This document shows positions 56,990 to 64,000 of a stretch of 64,000 bases of DNA, piece by piece. A model generated the notes under the pieces. It made no database searches. It worked only from the letters and a program-made list of their open reading frames with translations, and had not been told where the DNA came from. The first letter of the stretch is position 1; each line of letters opens with the position of its first letter. A program made the translations under genes and the position numbers. Origin of the DNA: Microbacterium sp. EST19A (GTDB lineage: Bacteria > Actinomycetota > Actinomycetes > Actinomycetales > Microbacteriaceae); the NCBI RefSeq assembly GCF_019969685.1, contig NZ_JAHXYZ010000001.1:1-64000 (forward strand). The letters run 5' to 3'.

Positions 56990-57673
56990 TCAGCCCTCGA
57001 AGCGGTAGCCCAGGCCGCGCACGGTGACGAGCATCACCGGCTCGCTCGGATTCTCCTCGATGCGCGAGCGGATGCGCTTGATGTGCACGTCGAGCGTCTT
57101 CGTGTCGCCGAAGTAGTCGCTCCCCCACACCCGGTCGATGAGCTGCCCGCGGGTCAGGACGCGGCCTGAGTTGCGCATCAGCACCTCGAGCAGCTCGAAT
57201 TCCTTGAGCGGCATGTTGATCTGGGCGCCGGCGACCGCGACGGTGTGACGGTCGATGTCGAGTGAGACGCGTCCGCCGTCGAGCACCCGCTCGTCCAGCT
57301 CGCTCTCGGCCTGGACGACGCGACGGAGCACGGCCCGCATCCGGGCGAGCAGCTCGCGCGAGGAATACGGCTTGGTGATGTAGTCGTCGGCGCCCAACTC
57401 GAGCCCCACCACGATGTCGACCTCGGAGTCCTTGGCCGTGAGCATGATGATCGGCACGGCCGATGTGGACCGGATCTGACGGCACACCTCGGTGCCCGGC
57501 ATGCCGGGCAGCATCAGATCGAGCAGGATGATGTCGGCGCCGCGCTCGCGGAACGCCGTGAGAGCGCCTGGTCCGTCCTCCGAGATCTCCACGTCGTACC
57601 CCTCACGGCGGAGCAGGTAGGCGAGCGGGTCGGCGAGGTCGGGCTCGTCTTCGACCAGAAGGATGCGGGTCAT
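56990..57673 (-). CDS. regX3: Phosphate response regulator RegX3
   Basis: 227 aa, the same length as mycobacterial RegX3. Receiver: VEDEPDL, DIILLDLMLPGMPG (phospho-Asp), DDYITKPYSS. Winged helix: FELLEVLMRNSGRVLTRGQL. It activates phosphate-starvation genes. Its ATG overlaps the senX3 stop (ATGA). Confidence 0.93.
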   Translation of the reverse strand: MTRILLVEDEPDLADPLAYLLRREGYDVEISEDGPGALTAFRERGADIILLDLMLPGMPGTEVCRQIRSTSAVPIIMLTAKDSEVDIVVGLELGADDYITKPYSSRELLARMRAVLRRVVQAESELDERVLDGGRVSLDIDRHTVAVAGAQINMPLKEFELLEVLMRNSGRVLTRGQLIDRVWGSDYFGDTKTLDVHIKRIRSRIEENPSEPVMLVTVRGLGYRFEG

Positions 57674-58893
57674 GCTCTCTCTCCGTTTCGAACGCGGGCG
57701 GATGCTGCGGCTTTGGCCGCCTTCCGCGCGCGCTTCTTCTTGCTCTTCTTGTCCGAGTCGACGTGCCCGGGAGTCTCGATCCGGGGAAGCCGGATGGTGA
57801 AGGTGGAGCCGCGCCCCGGACGGGACCACAGACGGACTTCGCCGCCGTGTCGCTGCGTGGCGTGCTTGACGATCGACAGCCCGAGGCCGGTGCCGCCGGT
57901 GCGTCGTGAACGGGCCTCGTCGGCACGGTAGAACCGTTCGAAGATGCGCTCCCGGTCCGCTTCGGAGATGCCGATGCCCTGATCGGACACGGCGATCTCG
58001 ACGATCTCTCCGTCGGCCTTGACCCCCACGCCCACACGCGAACCGCGAGGCGAGTACACGATGGCGTTGGCGATGAGGTTGCCGACCGCCTCGACGAGGA
58101 TCTGCGCGTCTCCGCGTACCCAGATGCCGCGATCGCCTCCGCGGGCGAGCTCGACCCCGGCGGAGTCGGCCTGCACCACGTGCGCCTCGATCGAAGAGGC
58201 GATCACCTCGTCGATGGCGAGAGGGGCGACCTCGGTGAGTCCGTCTTCGGCCTGCAGCCGCGACAGGCTCATGATGCGGCCGGTGAGTTGCCCGAGTCGT
58301 CCTGCTTCAGCGGAGATCCGCGCGGCGAAGATGCGCACCTGCGCGGGATCGTCGGCGGCGGATTCGATGGCCTCGGCGAGGAGGCTGACCGCGCCCACCG
58401 GCGTCTTCAGCTCATGACTGGTGTTCGCCACGAAGTCGCGGCGCATCTGGTCGAGGCGCTCCTGCTCGGTGACGTCGCGGATGATCAGCAGCACCAGCCG
58501 TGCGGCGATCACGCTCGCGCGGGCCGAGACGAGCCGCGGGTCCAGGCTCAGACCCCCGCGGGTGATGCGGAAGGAATCAGTCCGAGAGCCGCCGGCCGCC
58601 TTCACCCCTCGCACCAGCTGACGCAGCTCCGGGTTGTCGAGGGTCGATCCCACCTCGATGCCGAAGCGTGTCGCGGCCTGGGATGCCGCGAGGACCAGCC
58701 CGGAGGAATCCACGACGCACGCCGCGTCGTCCATGCTGCCGAGGACGTCGTTGATGCCGGCCGGGATCTCGAGCGAGGTCTCCTCCTCGGCCCTGGCGCG
58801 TGCCCGGTACGCCCACACCACCAGGAGGGAGAGGCCGATGCCGATCACCAGCCCGATGGCGAGCGAAGACAGCGCGAGCTGCGGCAAGGTCAT
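57670..58893 (-). CDS. senX3: Phosphate sensor kinase SenX3
   Basis: 407 aa: one N-terminal membrane helix (about 8-30), a PAS-like domain (45-150), H-box ANTSHELKTPVGAV, ATPase boxes (GNLIANAIVYS, GTGLGLSIV) and a lysine-rich tail. SenX3 senses phosphate through PhoU and the Pst importer. TACGCT six bases before the ATG (leaderless). It is divergent from phoU; the 219-bp gap has no recognisable gene. Confidence 0.93.
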   Translation of the reverse strand: MTLPQLALSSLAIGLVIGIGLSLLVVWAYRARARAEEETSLEIPAGINDVLGSMDDAACVVDSSGLVLAASQAATRFGIEVGSTLDNPELRQLVRGVKAAGGSRTDSFRITRGGLSLDPRLVSARASVIAARLVLLIIRDVTEQERLDQMRRDFVANTSHELKTPVGAVSLLAEAIESAADDPAQVRIFAARISAEAGRLGQLTGRIMSLSRLQAEDGLTEVAPLAIDEVIASSIEAHVVQADSAGVELARGGDRGIWVRGDAQILVEAVGNLIANAIVYSPRGSRVGVGVKADGEIVEIAVSDQGIGISEADRERIFERFYRADEARSRRTGGTGLGLSIVKHATQRHGGEVRLWSRPGRGSTFTIRLPRIETPGHVDSDKKSKKKRARKAAKAAASARVRNGERA

Positions 58894-59112
58894 GACACCA
58901 GCGTAGAGTGCGTTCACCGCCCATCCGGCGGGTTTCTGCGCCCTGGCGGCAACGCGAGAAGTACTATTCACGTGCTGGGCACCGTTCGTTAACCTTCGGA
59001 GCACACAATCTCTTCGGGCCTGTGCGGGAGTGCAGACCCGCTCCCGTGCGGACGAACCGCCGTCTCGCGCCGTGCACACAGCCGAGATCCGAATGAAAGG
59101 GTGCGCCCCACC

Positions 59113-59811
59113 ATGCGCGAAGTCTTCCACCAGTCCCTCGAGGACCTGCAGTCCCAGCTCGTGGAGATCGCCGACCTCGTCACGATCGCGATCGACAAAG
59201 CCACGCGCTCCTTCGCCACCAGCGATGTCGCCCTGGCCGAAGAGGTCATCGCCGACGACGCCAAGATCGACGCGTTGGCCGTCACGCTCGACGAGCAGGC
59301 CATCGAGATCCTCGCCCGCCAGCAGCCGGTCGCGCGCGACCTGCGCATCGTCGTGACCGCGCTGCGTGTGAGCGCGTCGCTGGAGCGCATGGGCGACATG
59401 GCCGAGCACATCTCCCAGCTCGCGCGTCTCCGCTTCCCCGAGCGCGCCATCCCGAAGGGCCTCAAGGGCACGTTCGTGAAGATGGGCGAGCTGGATGTCG
59501 AGATCTCCCGCACGCTCTCCGAGCTGCTGCGCACAGGCGACCTGCGCTTCGCCGACACGATCCGCAACGCGGACGACGACGTCGACGAGCTGCACGCCAA
59601 CGTGTTCGAGAAGGTGCTCAGCGACAACTGGAAGGGTGAGACGACCGCCACGGTCGACGCCACGCTCGCCAGCCGGTACCACGAGCGCTTCGCCGACCAC
59701 GCGGTCGCGATCGCCAAGAAGATGGTCTACCTCGCGACCGGCGACTGGCAGGTCTCCGAGGCCGAGATCGCCCTCGCCGTCGAGCAGCAGCAGGAGCTCG
59801 GGCACGCCTAA
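59113..59811 (+). CDS. phoU: Phosphate signalling protein PhoU
   Basis: 232 aa, two three-helix bundles with the metal-binding ExxxD repeats (RMGDMAEHISQLARL and the equivalent FADHAVAIAKKMVYL). It couples Pst transport to SenX3. The start MREVFHQSL was chosen over an in-frame GTG four codons upstream because AAAGG would then be too close. Confidence 0.93.
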   Translation: MREVFHQSLEDLQSQLVEIADLVTIAIDKATRSFATSDVALAEEVIADDAKIDALAVTLDEQAIEILARQQPVARDLRIVVTALRVSASLERMGDMAEHISQLARLRFPERAIPKGLKGTFVKMGELDVEISRTLSELLRTGDLRFADTIRNADDDVDELHANVFEKVLSDNWKGETTATVDATLASRYHERFADHAVAIAKKMVYLATGDWQVSEAEIALAVEQQQELGHA

Positions 59812-59820
59812 TCCCTGCAC

Positions 59821-59866
59821 ACACGAGAAGGGGCGGATGCTGTCAGCATCCGCCCCTTCTCGTGTC
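59821..59866. terminator. Bidirectional terminator between phoU and gpmA
   Basis: A 21-22 bp perfect stem starting ACACGAGAAGGGGCGGATGC with a two-base loop, between the convergent stops. Confidence 0.85.
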
Positions 59867-59877
59867 GGCCTGAAGGC

Positions 59878-60627
59878 CTACTTCTTGCCCTGCGCGGCGA
59901 CCGCGGCGGCGCCGGCGGCAGCGGCCTCGGGGTCGAGGTAGCGGCCCGGGCCGGTCGGGACGTTGTTCTCGTCGAGCTCGTAGACCAGTGGGATGCCGGT
60001 CGGGATGTTCAGCTCGGCGATGTCGTCGTCGCCGATGCCCTCCAGGTGCTTCACGAGCCCGCGCAGCGAGTTGCCATGCGCCGTGACGAGCACGGTCTTG
60101 CCGGCCTCGAGGTCGGGGACGATCGCGCTGTCCCAGTACGGCAGCAGGCGGTCGATCACGAGCTTGAGCGACTCGGTGCGCGGCACCTCGCCGTCGATGC
60201 CGGCGTAGCGGGCGTCGCCGACCTGGCTGAACTCGCTCGCGTCATCGAGCGGGGGCGGCGGCACGTCGAAGGAGCGGCGCCACAGCTGGAACTGCTCGGG
60301 ACCGAACTCTTCGAGCGTCTGCGCCTTGTCCTTGCCCTGCAGCGCACCGTAATGGCGCTCGTTCAGCCGCCACGACCGGGTCACCGGGATCCACAGGCGA
60401 TCGGCGGCGTCGAGCGCGATGTCGGCCGTCTGGATCGCACGGCTCAGCAGCGACGTGTGCAGGACATCGGGGAGGATGCCGGCCTCGGCGAGCAGCTCGC
60501 CGCCGCGGCGGGCCTCGCCCTTGCCCTGCTCGGTCAGGCGGACGTCCACCCAGCCGGTGAAGAGGTTCAGTTCGTTCCACTCGCTCTGGCCGTGGCGGAG
60601 CAGGATCAAAGTGCGGGTCGCAGTCAT
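59878..60627 (-). CDS. gpmA: 2,3-bisphosphoglycerate-dependent phosphoglycerate mutase
   Basis: 249 aa. Catalytic [10 protein letters not shown] (His), [10 protein letters not shown] and [10 protein letters not shown]. Glycolytic interconversion of 3- and 2-phosphoglycerate. TAAACT lies six bases before the ATG. Its closeness to senX3-regX3 mirrors the mycobacterial gpm1-senX3-regX3 order. Confidence 0.95.
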   Translation of the reverse strand: MTATRTLILLRHGQSEWNELNLFTGWVDVRLTEQGKGEARRGGELLAEAGILPDVLHTSLLSRAIQTADIALDAADRLWIPVTRSWRLNERHYGALQGKDKAQTLEEFGPEQFQLWRRSFDVPPPPLDDASEFSQVGDARYAGIDGEVPRTESLKLVIDRLLPYWDSAIVPDLEAGKTVLVTAHGNSLRGLVKHLEGIGDDDIAELNIPTGIPLVYELDENNVPTGPGRYLDPEAAAAGAAAVAAQGKK

Positions 60628-60696
60628 GCCGCCAGTTTATCCGCGCCGACCGCTCCGGATTGATCCCGAGACGCATCGAGGCGAGAGGATTGACGC

Positions 60697-61527
60697 ATGG
60701 CGTCATCTCCCCTCGGCCGGCCCACGCGTGGCACGACCGGGACGAACCGGCTGCGCCGCAACGACCGATGGATCGCGGCGAGTCCGGCGTTCCGCCGAGC
60801 CGACGACCCGCTCGTGGTCGACCTCGGCTACGGAGCGAGCGGTGTCACGGCTTTCGAGCTGGCCGCACGGCTGCGCCGCACCCGATCGGATGCCGAGGTG
60901 CGCGGCCTCGAGATCGACCCCGTCCGGGTCGCGACCGCCGACGCCCAGCTGGCCGAACTGCGGGCGGGTCGTACCGGTTTCCCCCGCGACCTCCGGGTCT
61001 CCTTCGCCCGAGGGGGCTTCGAGGTCCCGCTCCTCGACGGGCGGCATCCGGCGGTGATCCGGGCGATGAACGTGCTGCGGCAGTACGACGAGGAGGACGT
61101 GTCGGCGGCCTGGCGCAGGATGGCCGCGAGGCTGGCACCCGACGGCCTGCTCGTCGAGGGCACCTGCGACGAGATCGGGCGCGTGGCGAGCTGGGTCGAT
61201 GTGCGGCCGGACGGTGCGCCGGTGCGGTTCACGATCTCGCTGCGCCTGGCCGGGTTGGAGCACCCGAGCATCGTCGCCGAGCGGCTGCCCAAGGCACTGA
61301 TCCACCGCAACGTGCCGGGCGAGCGGATCCACGCGCTGCTGATCGACCTCGACCGCGAGTGGGATCGCGCGGCAGCGCTGGCGACCTTCGGGGCCACGCA
61401 GCGCTTCCTGGCGACGGTCACGGCTCTGCGCGATCAGGGCTGGCCGGTGCGCGGCGGGCGCACGCGCTGGCGCCTCGGCGAGCTCACGCTGCCGTGGGAG
61501 TCGGTCGCTCCCGCCACGGATCGCTGA
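60697..61527 (+). CDS. SAM-dependent methyltransferase-like protein
   Basis: 276 aa. Class I loop VVDLGYGASGVTAFELA (about 40-56) and acidic EIDPVRVATAD; the C-terminal part is not assignable. This type is conserved in Actinobacteria; substrate unknown. AGAGG lies upstream of the ATG. Confidence 0.82.
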   Translation: MASSPLGRPTRGTTGTNRLRRNDRWIAASPAFRRADDPLVVDLGYGASGVTAFELAARLRRTRSDAEVRGLEIDPVRVATADAQLAELRAGRTGFPRDLRVSFARGGFEVPLLDGRHPAVIRAMNVLRQYDEEDVSAAWRRMAARLAPDGLLVEGTCDEIGRVASWVDVRPDGAPVRFTISLRLAGLEHPSIVAERLPKALIHRNVPGERIHALLIDLDREWDRAAALATFGATQRFLATVTALRDQGWPVRGGRTRWRLGELTLPWESVAPATDR

Positions 61528-61529
61528 GC

Positions 61530-61571
61530 ACCCTTCGTCTCGCTCCGCTCGCTCCGGAACCGGCGAAGGGT
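61530..61571. repeat. REP-like palindrome acting as a terminator
   Basis: ACCCTTCG and CGAAGGGT bracket TCTCGCTCCGCTCGCTCC. The inner sequence is one I recall as a recurrent intergenic palindrome of Microbacteriaceae genomes. It sits exactly between two convergent stop codons. Confidence 0.55.
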
Positions 61572-62690
61572 CTAGGCGCTGCGGGGGTCGGGCGCGGAAG
61601 GACGACGCGACAGCCGCGTGAGTCGCGGGATGTCGGCGGTGGCACCGGCGTCGGCCGGCACGATCACCTGCTGCGAGGCGGCGATGTCGATCCCGTCGGC
61701 TCGCACGAGGAGATCGCCGATGGGTGCCCGCCGCGCGAGGATCGCGAGTGCGATCGGTCCGTCCTCATGGTGACGCGCGGCCGAGGTCACGTGGCCGATC
61801 TCGTCGTCGCCGGCGAACACCGGAGCACCGGGCTCCGGCAGCACGGCGTCGCTGCCGTCGAGCTGGAGGGCGGCGAGCCGGCGCGGCGGATGCCCGAGGT
61901 TGTGCACCTTGGCCACGGTCTCCTGGCCCCGGTAGCACCCCTTGCTCAGGTGCACGGCGGTGCGGATCCAGTCGGACTCGTGCGGAAGAGACCTGTCGTC
62001 CACCTCTGCCGCCCATCGGGGACGCCAGGCCGCGATGCGGAGCGCCTCGGCCGCCAGGAGACCTGCGGCGGCTTCCGGGTCGAGGCCTGCGGCGAGCGCG
62101 TCCGCGGCTTCCGGCGACAGGATGGCGACGCGCCAGGCAAGAGCGGCACCGGGGTGGTCGAGGATCTCGGCGTACTGATGCCCGCCGAGCGCGACGTGCT
62201 GCCAGGGGTCTTCCCACACCAGCGGGACGCGGTCGTCTGCGGCGGCCGCGGCATGCACGGACCGCGCGGCGGCGCCCCCGTCGACGAAGCCGACGAGCAC
62301 CAGCTCGGGGCGCACATCGACGGTGGCCTGCGTGCGGAACTTCATCCGCGTCAGCCAGGTCGCGAGCGCCTCGGCATCCGCCGCATCGGCGATCAGCCAG
62401 GTCGAGCTGCCGTCGTCGACGACGCCCGCGGCGTGCTCGACGCGGCCCTGCGGATCGAGCACCAGGAGTTCTGTGCTGTCTCCGGCGCTCAGGCGGCCGA
62501 CGGACTGCGAGGTGATCGAGTCGAGCCAGCCGAGCCGCTCGGGACCGGCGACCTCGATGACCGTGCGGTCGTCGAGCGCGACGACGGCGTCACCGGCGGC
62601 GAGACGGCGCTGCTCGCGGAAGGGGGCGCCGAAGTGAGCGATGCCGTGCTCGCCGGCAACGGCTCCGGGAAGGCTCTCGAACATGCCCAT
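61572..62690 (-). CDS. ygfZ: YgfZ/GcvT-family folate-binding protein
   Basis: 372 aa with the GcvT-like fold and the YgfZ signature KGCYRGQE (about 230-237), the Cys of which is functionally important. It supports repair and assembly of certain Fe-S enzymes with tetrahydrofolate. The start MGMFESLPG lies 17 bp after the nitrobindin-like gene on the same strand. Confidence 0.9.
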   Translation of the reverse strand: MGMFESLPGAVAGEHGIAHFGAPFREQRRLAAGDAVVALDDRTVIEVAGPERLGWLDSITSQSVGRLSAGDSTELLVLDPQGRVEHAAGVVDDGSSTWLIADAADAEALATWLTRMKFRTQATVDVRPELVLVGFVDGGAAARSVHAAAAADDRVPLVWEDPWQHVALGGHQYAEILDHPGAALAWRVAILSPEAADALAAGLDPEAAAGLLAAEALRIAAWRPRWAAEVDDRSLPHESDWIRTAVHLSKGCYRGQETVAKVHNLGHPPRRLAALQLDGSDAVLPEPGAPVFAGDDEIGHVTSAARHHEDGPIALAILARRAPIGDLLVRADGIDIAASQQVIVPADAGATADIPRLTRLSRRPSAPDPRSA

Positions 62691-62707
62691 GTCGGATGCC
62701 GCCCGTC

Positions 62708-63310
62708 TCAGACCTTGGCCAGGCGCGCGGAGGCATGCGCACGCAACGGTGTGCCGAGGGCCGCGATGTCCCACGCCCACAGCAGGTGGTTGTCGACCAG
62801 GCCGTACATGCGCGACGCCGCGCCGTACTCCTTGGCGCCGGCGGCCCGGATCACGGCGTCCGAGGCGATGTCGACGCGCGGGCCGTTGATCTCGCCGAGG
62901 TAGAACTCGAGCATGCCGTCGGAGTGGGCGAGCGAGACTTCGATCGGGAACGCCCCGTTCTCTCCGCGCAGGCTCTCGACGTCGTCGACCGTGCGCGTGA
63001 CGACCGGACCCTGCGGGGGCAGCAGCCCCGGCCCGGCATCCGCCGCTGTCGCCGGACGCGCGAGACGCCAGAACCCGATCTCGGCCGTCAGCGGGATCGA
63101 CACCGCGTGGTCGTCACCCGTGAACGTCGCGGTGGAGGAGTAGTTGAGGAACGGACCGCCGTCGTGGCTGAAGCTCACCCGTTGCGTGAACTCGCCCTGC
63201 AGCCGTTCTTCATCGACGGGGTAGTCGATGACACCGGTCCCCTCCCACACGCCGATCAGCCACGAGAGCGGAACGAGCTCGGCGGGGAGGTCTGTGGGCA
63301 GTTCGATCAC
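62708..63310 (-). CDS. Nitrobindin-like heme-binding beta barrel (FABP/DUF1794)
   Basis: 200 aa. N-terminal GVWEGTGVIDYP is the family signature (GxWxGxG) and the C-terminal LRAHASARL carries the His that ligates heme in nitrobindins. Proposed function: peroxynitrite isomerase / NO-related heme protein. GTG start six bases after the stop of the 37-aa gene. The Mycobacterium homologue Rv0813c is also near a GlnR-type gene, as far as I recall. Confidence 0.85.
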   Translation of the reverse strand: MIELPTDLPAELVPLSWLIGVWEGTGVIDYPVDEERLQGEFTQRVSFSHDGGPFLNYSSTATFTGDDHAVSIPLTAEIGFWRLARPATAADAGPGLLPPQGPVVTRTVDDVESLRGENGAFPIEVSLAHSDGMLEFYLGEINGPRVDIASDAVIRAAGAKEYGAASRMYGLVDNHLLWAWDIAALGTPLRAHASARLAKV

Positions 63311-63316
63311 GATGCG

Positions 63317-63430
63317 TCAGCGCTGGCCGCGGAAGAGGTTGCGCAGAACCACCGCCGAGACGAAGACGATAGCGAGGCTCGCGAGGCCCAGCAGGCCGAT
63401 GAAGAAGATTTCGAGCGCCATGAGGTCCAT
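63317..63430 (-). CDS. 37-aa single-helix membrane protein
   Basis: MDLMALEIFFIGLLGLASLA at the start is one membrane helix, followed by a basic end (LRNLFRGQR). GGTGGAGGG lies directly upstream. It sits between two genes of the same strand with 6-bp and 35-bp spacing, so it is very likely translated. Function unknown. Confidence 0.6.
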   Translation of the reverse strand: MDLMALEIFFIGLLGLASLAIVFVSAVVLRNLFRGQR

Positions 63431-63465
63431 GCCCTCCACCTTACCGCGCCGGGCGGCGCTCCGGC

Positions 63466-63756
63466 TCAGGACGGGAGCAGGGCGGCGATGCCGAATCCGA
63501 TGGAGATCAGACCCATCAGCATCAGCGATCCGACGATGCTGCCCGCCACACGGAAGATGAACCCCTGGGTCCGGCCGTACCAGAGCTGCACGGTGAACGA
63601 GAGGAGCACGACACCCCCGAAGGCGACCAGCATCCAGGGCACCCGCCACTCCTCGGGCACGAAGATGCCGACGGCCACGGTCGCGATGAAGGCCGTGGCC
63701 CACACGACGATCACGCCGACGAAGGCATTACGCGGTGCGAGTGCTGGTTCGGACAT
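63466..63756 (-). CDS. Small three-helix membrane protein
   Basis: 96 aa (start MSEPALAP) with membrane helices at about 15-36, 42-61 and 70-92. No family recognised. It is the first gene of the nitrobindin-ygfZ group, divergent from the GlnR-like regulator. An upstream Met (63774) is possible. Confidence 0.7.
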   Translation of the reverse strand: MSEPALAPRNAFVGVIVVWATAFIATVAVGIFVPEEWRVPWMLVAFGGVVLLSFTVQLWYGRTQGFIFRVAGSIVGSLMLMGLISIGFGIAALLPS

Positions 63757-63830
63757 GACACCATTGTTGCGCATCCGCTGCCGGTATCATGGCGGCACGG
63801 CGTCGACTTCCGCGCCGGTGAGGAGTGCGC

Positions 63831-64000
63831 GTGGCCCTGGTGCTGGTTCTGACCAACGCTCCGCTCTCGGAGCAGGTGCTTCCCGCGTTCGAGCTGCTGA
63901 GCCATCGCGTCCGTCAGATCCCGGCGGAACCCGCGCAGCTCGTCAGCGCCCCGGATTACGACGTCGTGGTCGTCGACGGCCGCCACGACCTGGTCGGGGC
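63831..64000 (+). CDS. GlnR-like atypical response regulator, N-terminal part (cut by window edge)
   Basis: GTG start with AGGAG eight bases upstream; 56 codons are visible. The start VALVLVLTNAPLSEQVLPAF and the following AEPAQLVSAPDYDVVVVD resemble the receiver domain of GlnR-type regulators (Mycobacterium Rv0818), which control nitrogen genes. The C-terminal winged helix lies outside the window. Confidence 0.65.
   Translation, partial: MALVLVLTNAPLSEQVLPAFELLSHRVRQIPAEPAQLVSAPDYDVVVVDGRHDLVG

Noticed and set aside
58894..59112. PhoP/RegX3 box (GTTCGTTAACCTTCGG near 58986) between senX3 and phoU
   Set aside because: Only loosely like the GTTCA-type direct repeats; a single imperfect match is not enough.

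Overview
The window is a high-GC chromosomal segment of an actinobacterium, almost certainly a member of the Microbacteriaceae and probably Microbacterium. The family-level call rests on the gene set (Lsr2, CarD, IdeR/DtxR, RegX3-SenX3, a WXG100 protein, GroEL2 with a CIRCE box, a GlpR/SepX-like protein, a C50-carotenoid cluster) and on many leaderless promoters with a TANNNT -10 box 6-8 bp before the start codon. The genus is an inference from remembered relatives. I see no prophage, insertion sequence or CRISPR array; this is core chromosome with a few accessory genes.

Layout. Positions 1-385 hold the promoter and leader of an rRNA operon reading out of the left edge. Next come a small two-gene lipoprotein unit and tRNA-Ala (0.4-1.7 kb), then a GlpR/SepX-like gene, rimJ and galU facing fthC, an FmdB zinc ribbon and mscL (1.7-5.6 kb). 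A large SF1-helicase-like protein with altered ATPase motifs follows (5.8-9.5 kb), then an Ogt homologue that has lost its catalytic cysteine. An acetate/monocarboxylate symporter operon lies divergent from a RamA-like GAF-LuxR regulator (10.2-13.2 kb). A guanidine-III riboswitch controls a Gdx/SugE exporter (13.3 kb), followed by lsr2. The pigment operon idi-crtE-crtB-crtI-crtYe-crtYf-crtEb-mmpL (14.8-22.7 kb) lies divergent from a CrtR-like MarR regulator; it should make a C50 carotenoid from IPP/DMAPP, and its genes are translationally coupled by 1-4 bp overlaps.

From 22.7 to 37.3 kb: tRNA-Arg, an HNH nuclease, a secreted M23 peptidase, dtxR with an iron box, serC, a DUF3027 protein with a very acidic tail, a cold-shock protein, the XPB helicase with its helicase-associated partner, a CPBP protease, an OmpR-type two-component system, a lone WXG100 protein, and groEL with CIRCE. 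From 37.3 to 47.5 kb: LytR_C, DUF3263 and DUF2332 proteins, msrB-nitroreductase, a DMT transporter, an SRAP/HMCES protein, an ABC exporter followed by a DesK/DesR-type two-component system, an aldo/keto reductase, a CDP-alcohol phosphatidyltransferase and tRNA-Thr.

From 47.5 kb to the right edge: a DsbA-like membrane protein without CxxC, the shared sugar-importer ATPase UgpC/MsiK with a DUF4032 gene, the cysS-rlmB-oxidoreductase group, ispDF, carD, a lipoprotein, the phosphate two-component system senX3-regX3 facing phoU, gpmA, a methyltransferase, and a minus-strand group ygfZ / nitrobindin / two small membrane proteins. That group is divergent from a GlnR-like regulator cut by the right edge.

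The observations most worth a second look are the helicase with both Walker motifs altered, the cysteine-less Ogt and the CxxC-less DsbA-like protein (three enzyme folds that appear to have lost their chemistry), the guanidine riboswitch with a readable switching helix, the GlpR/SepX-like gene without an adjacent glp/moeA, and the leaderless-promoter pattern.
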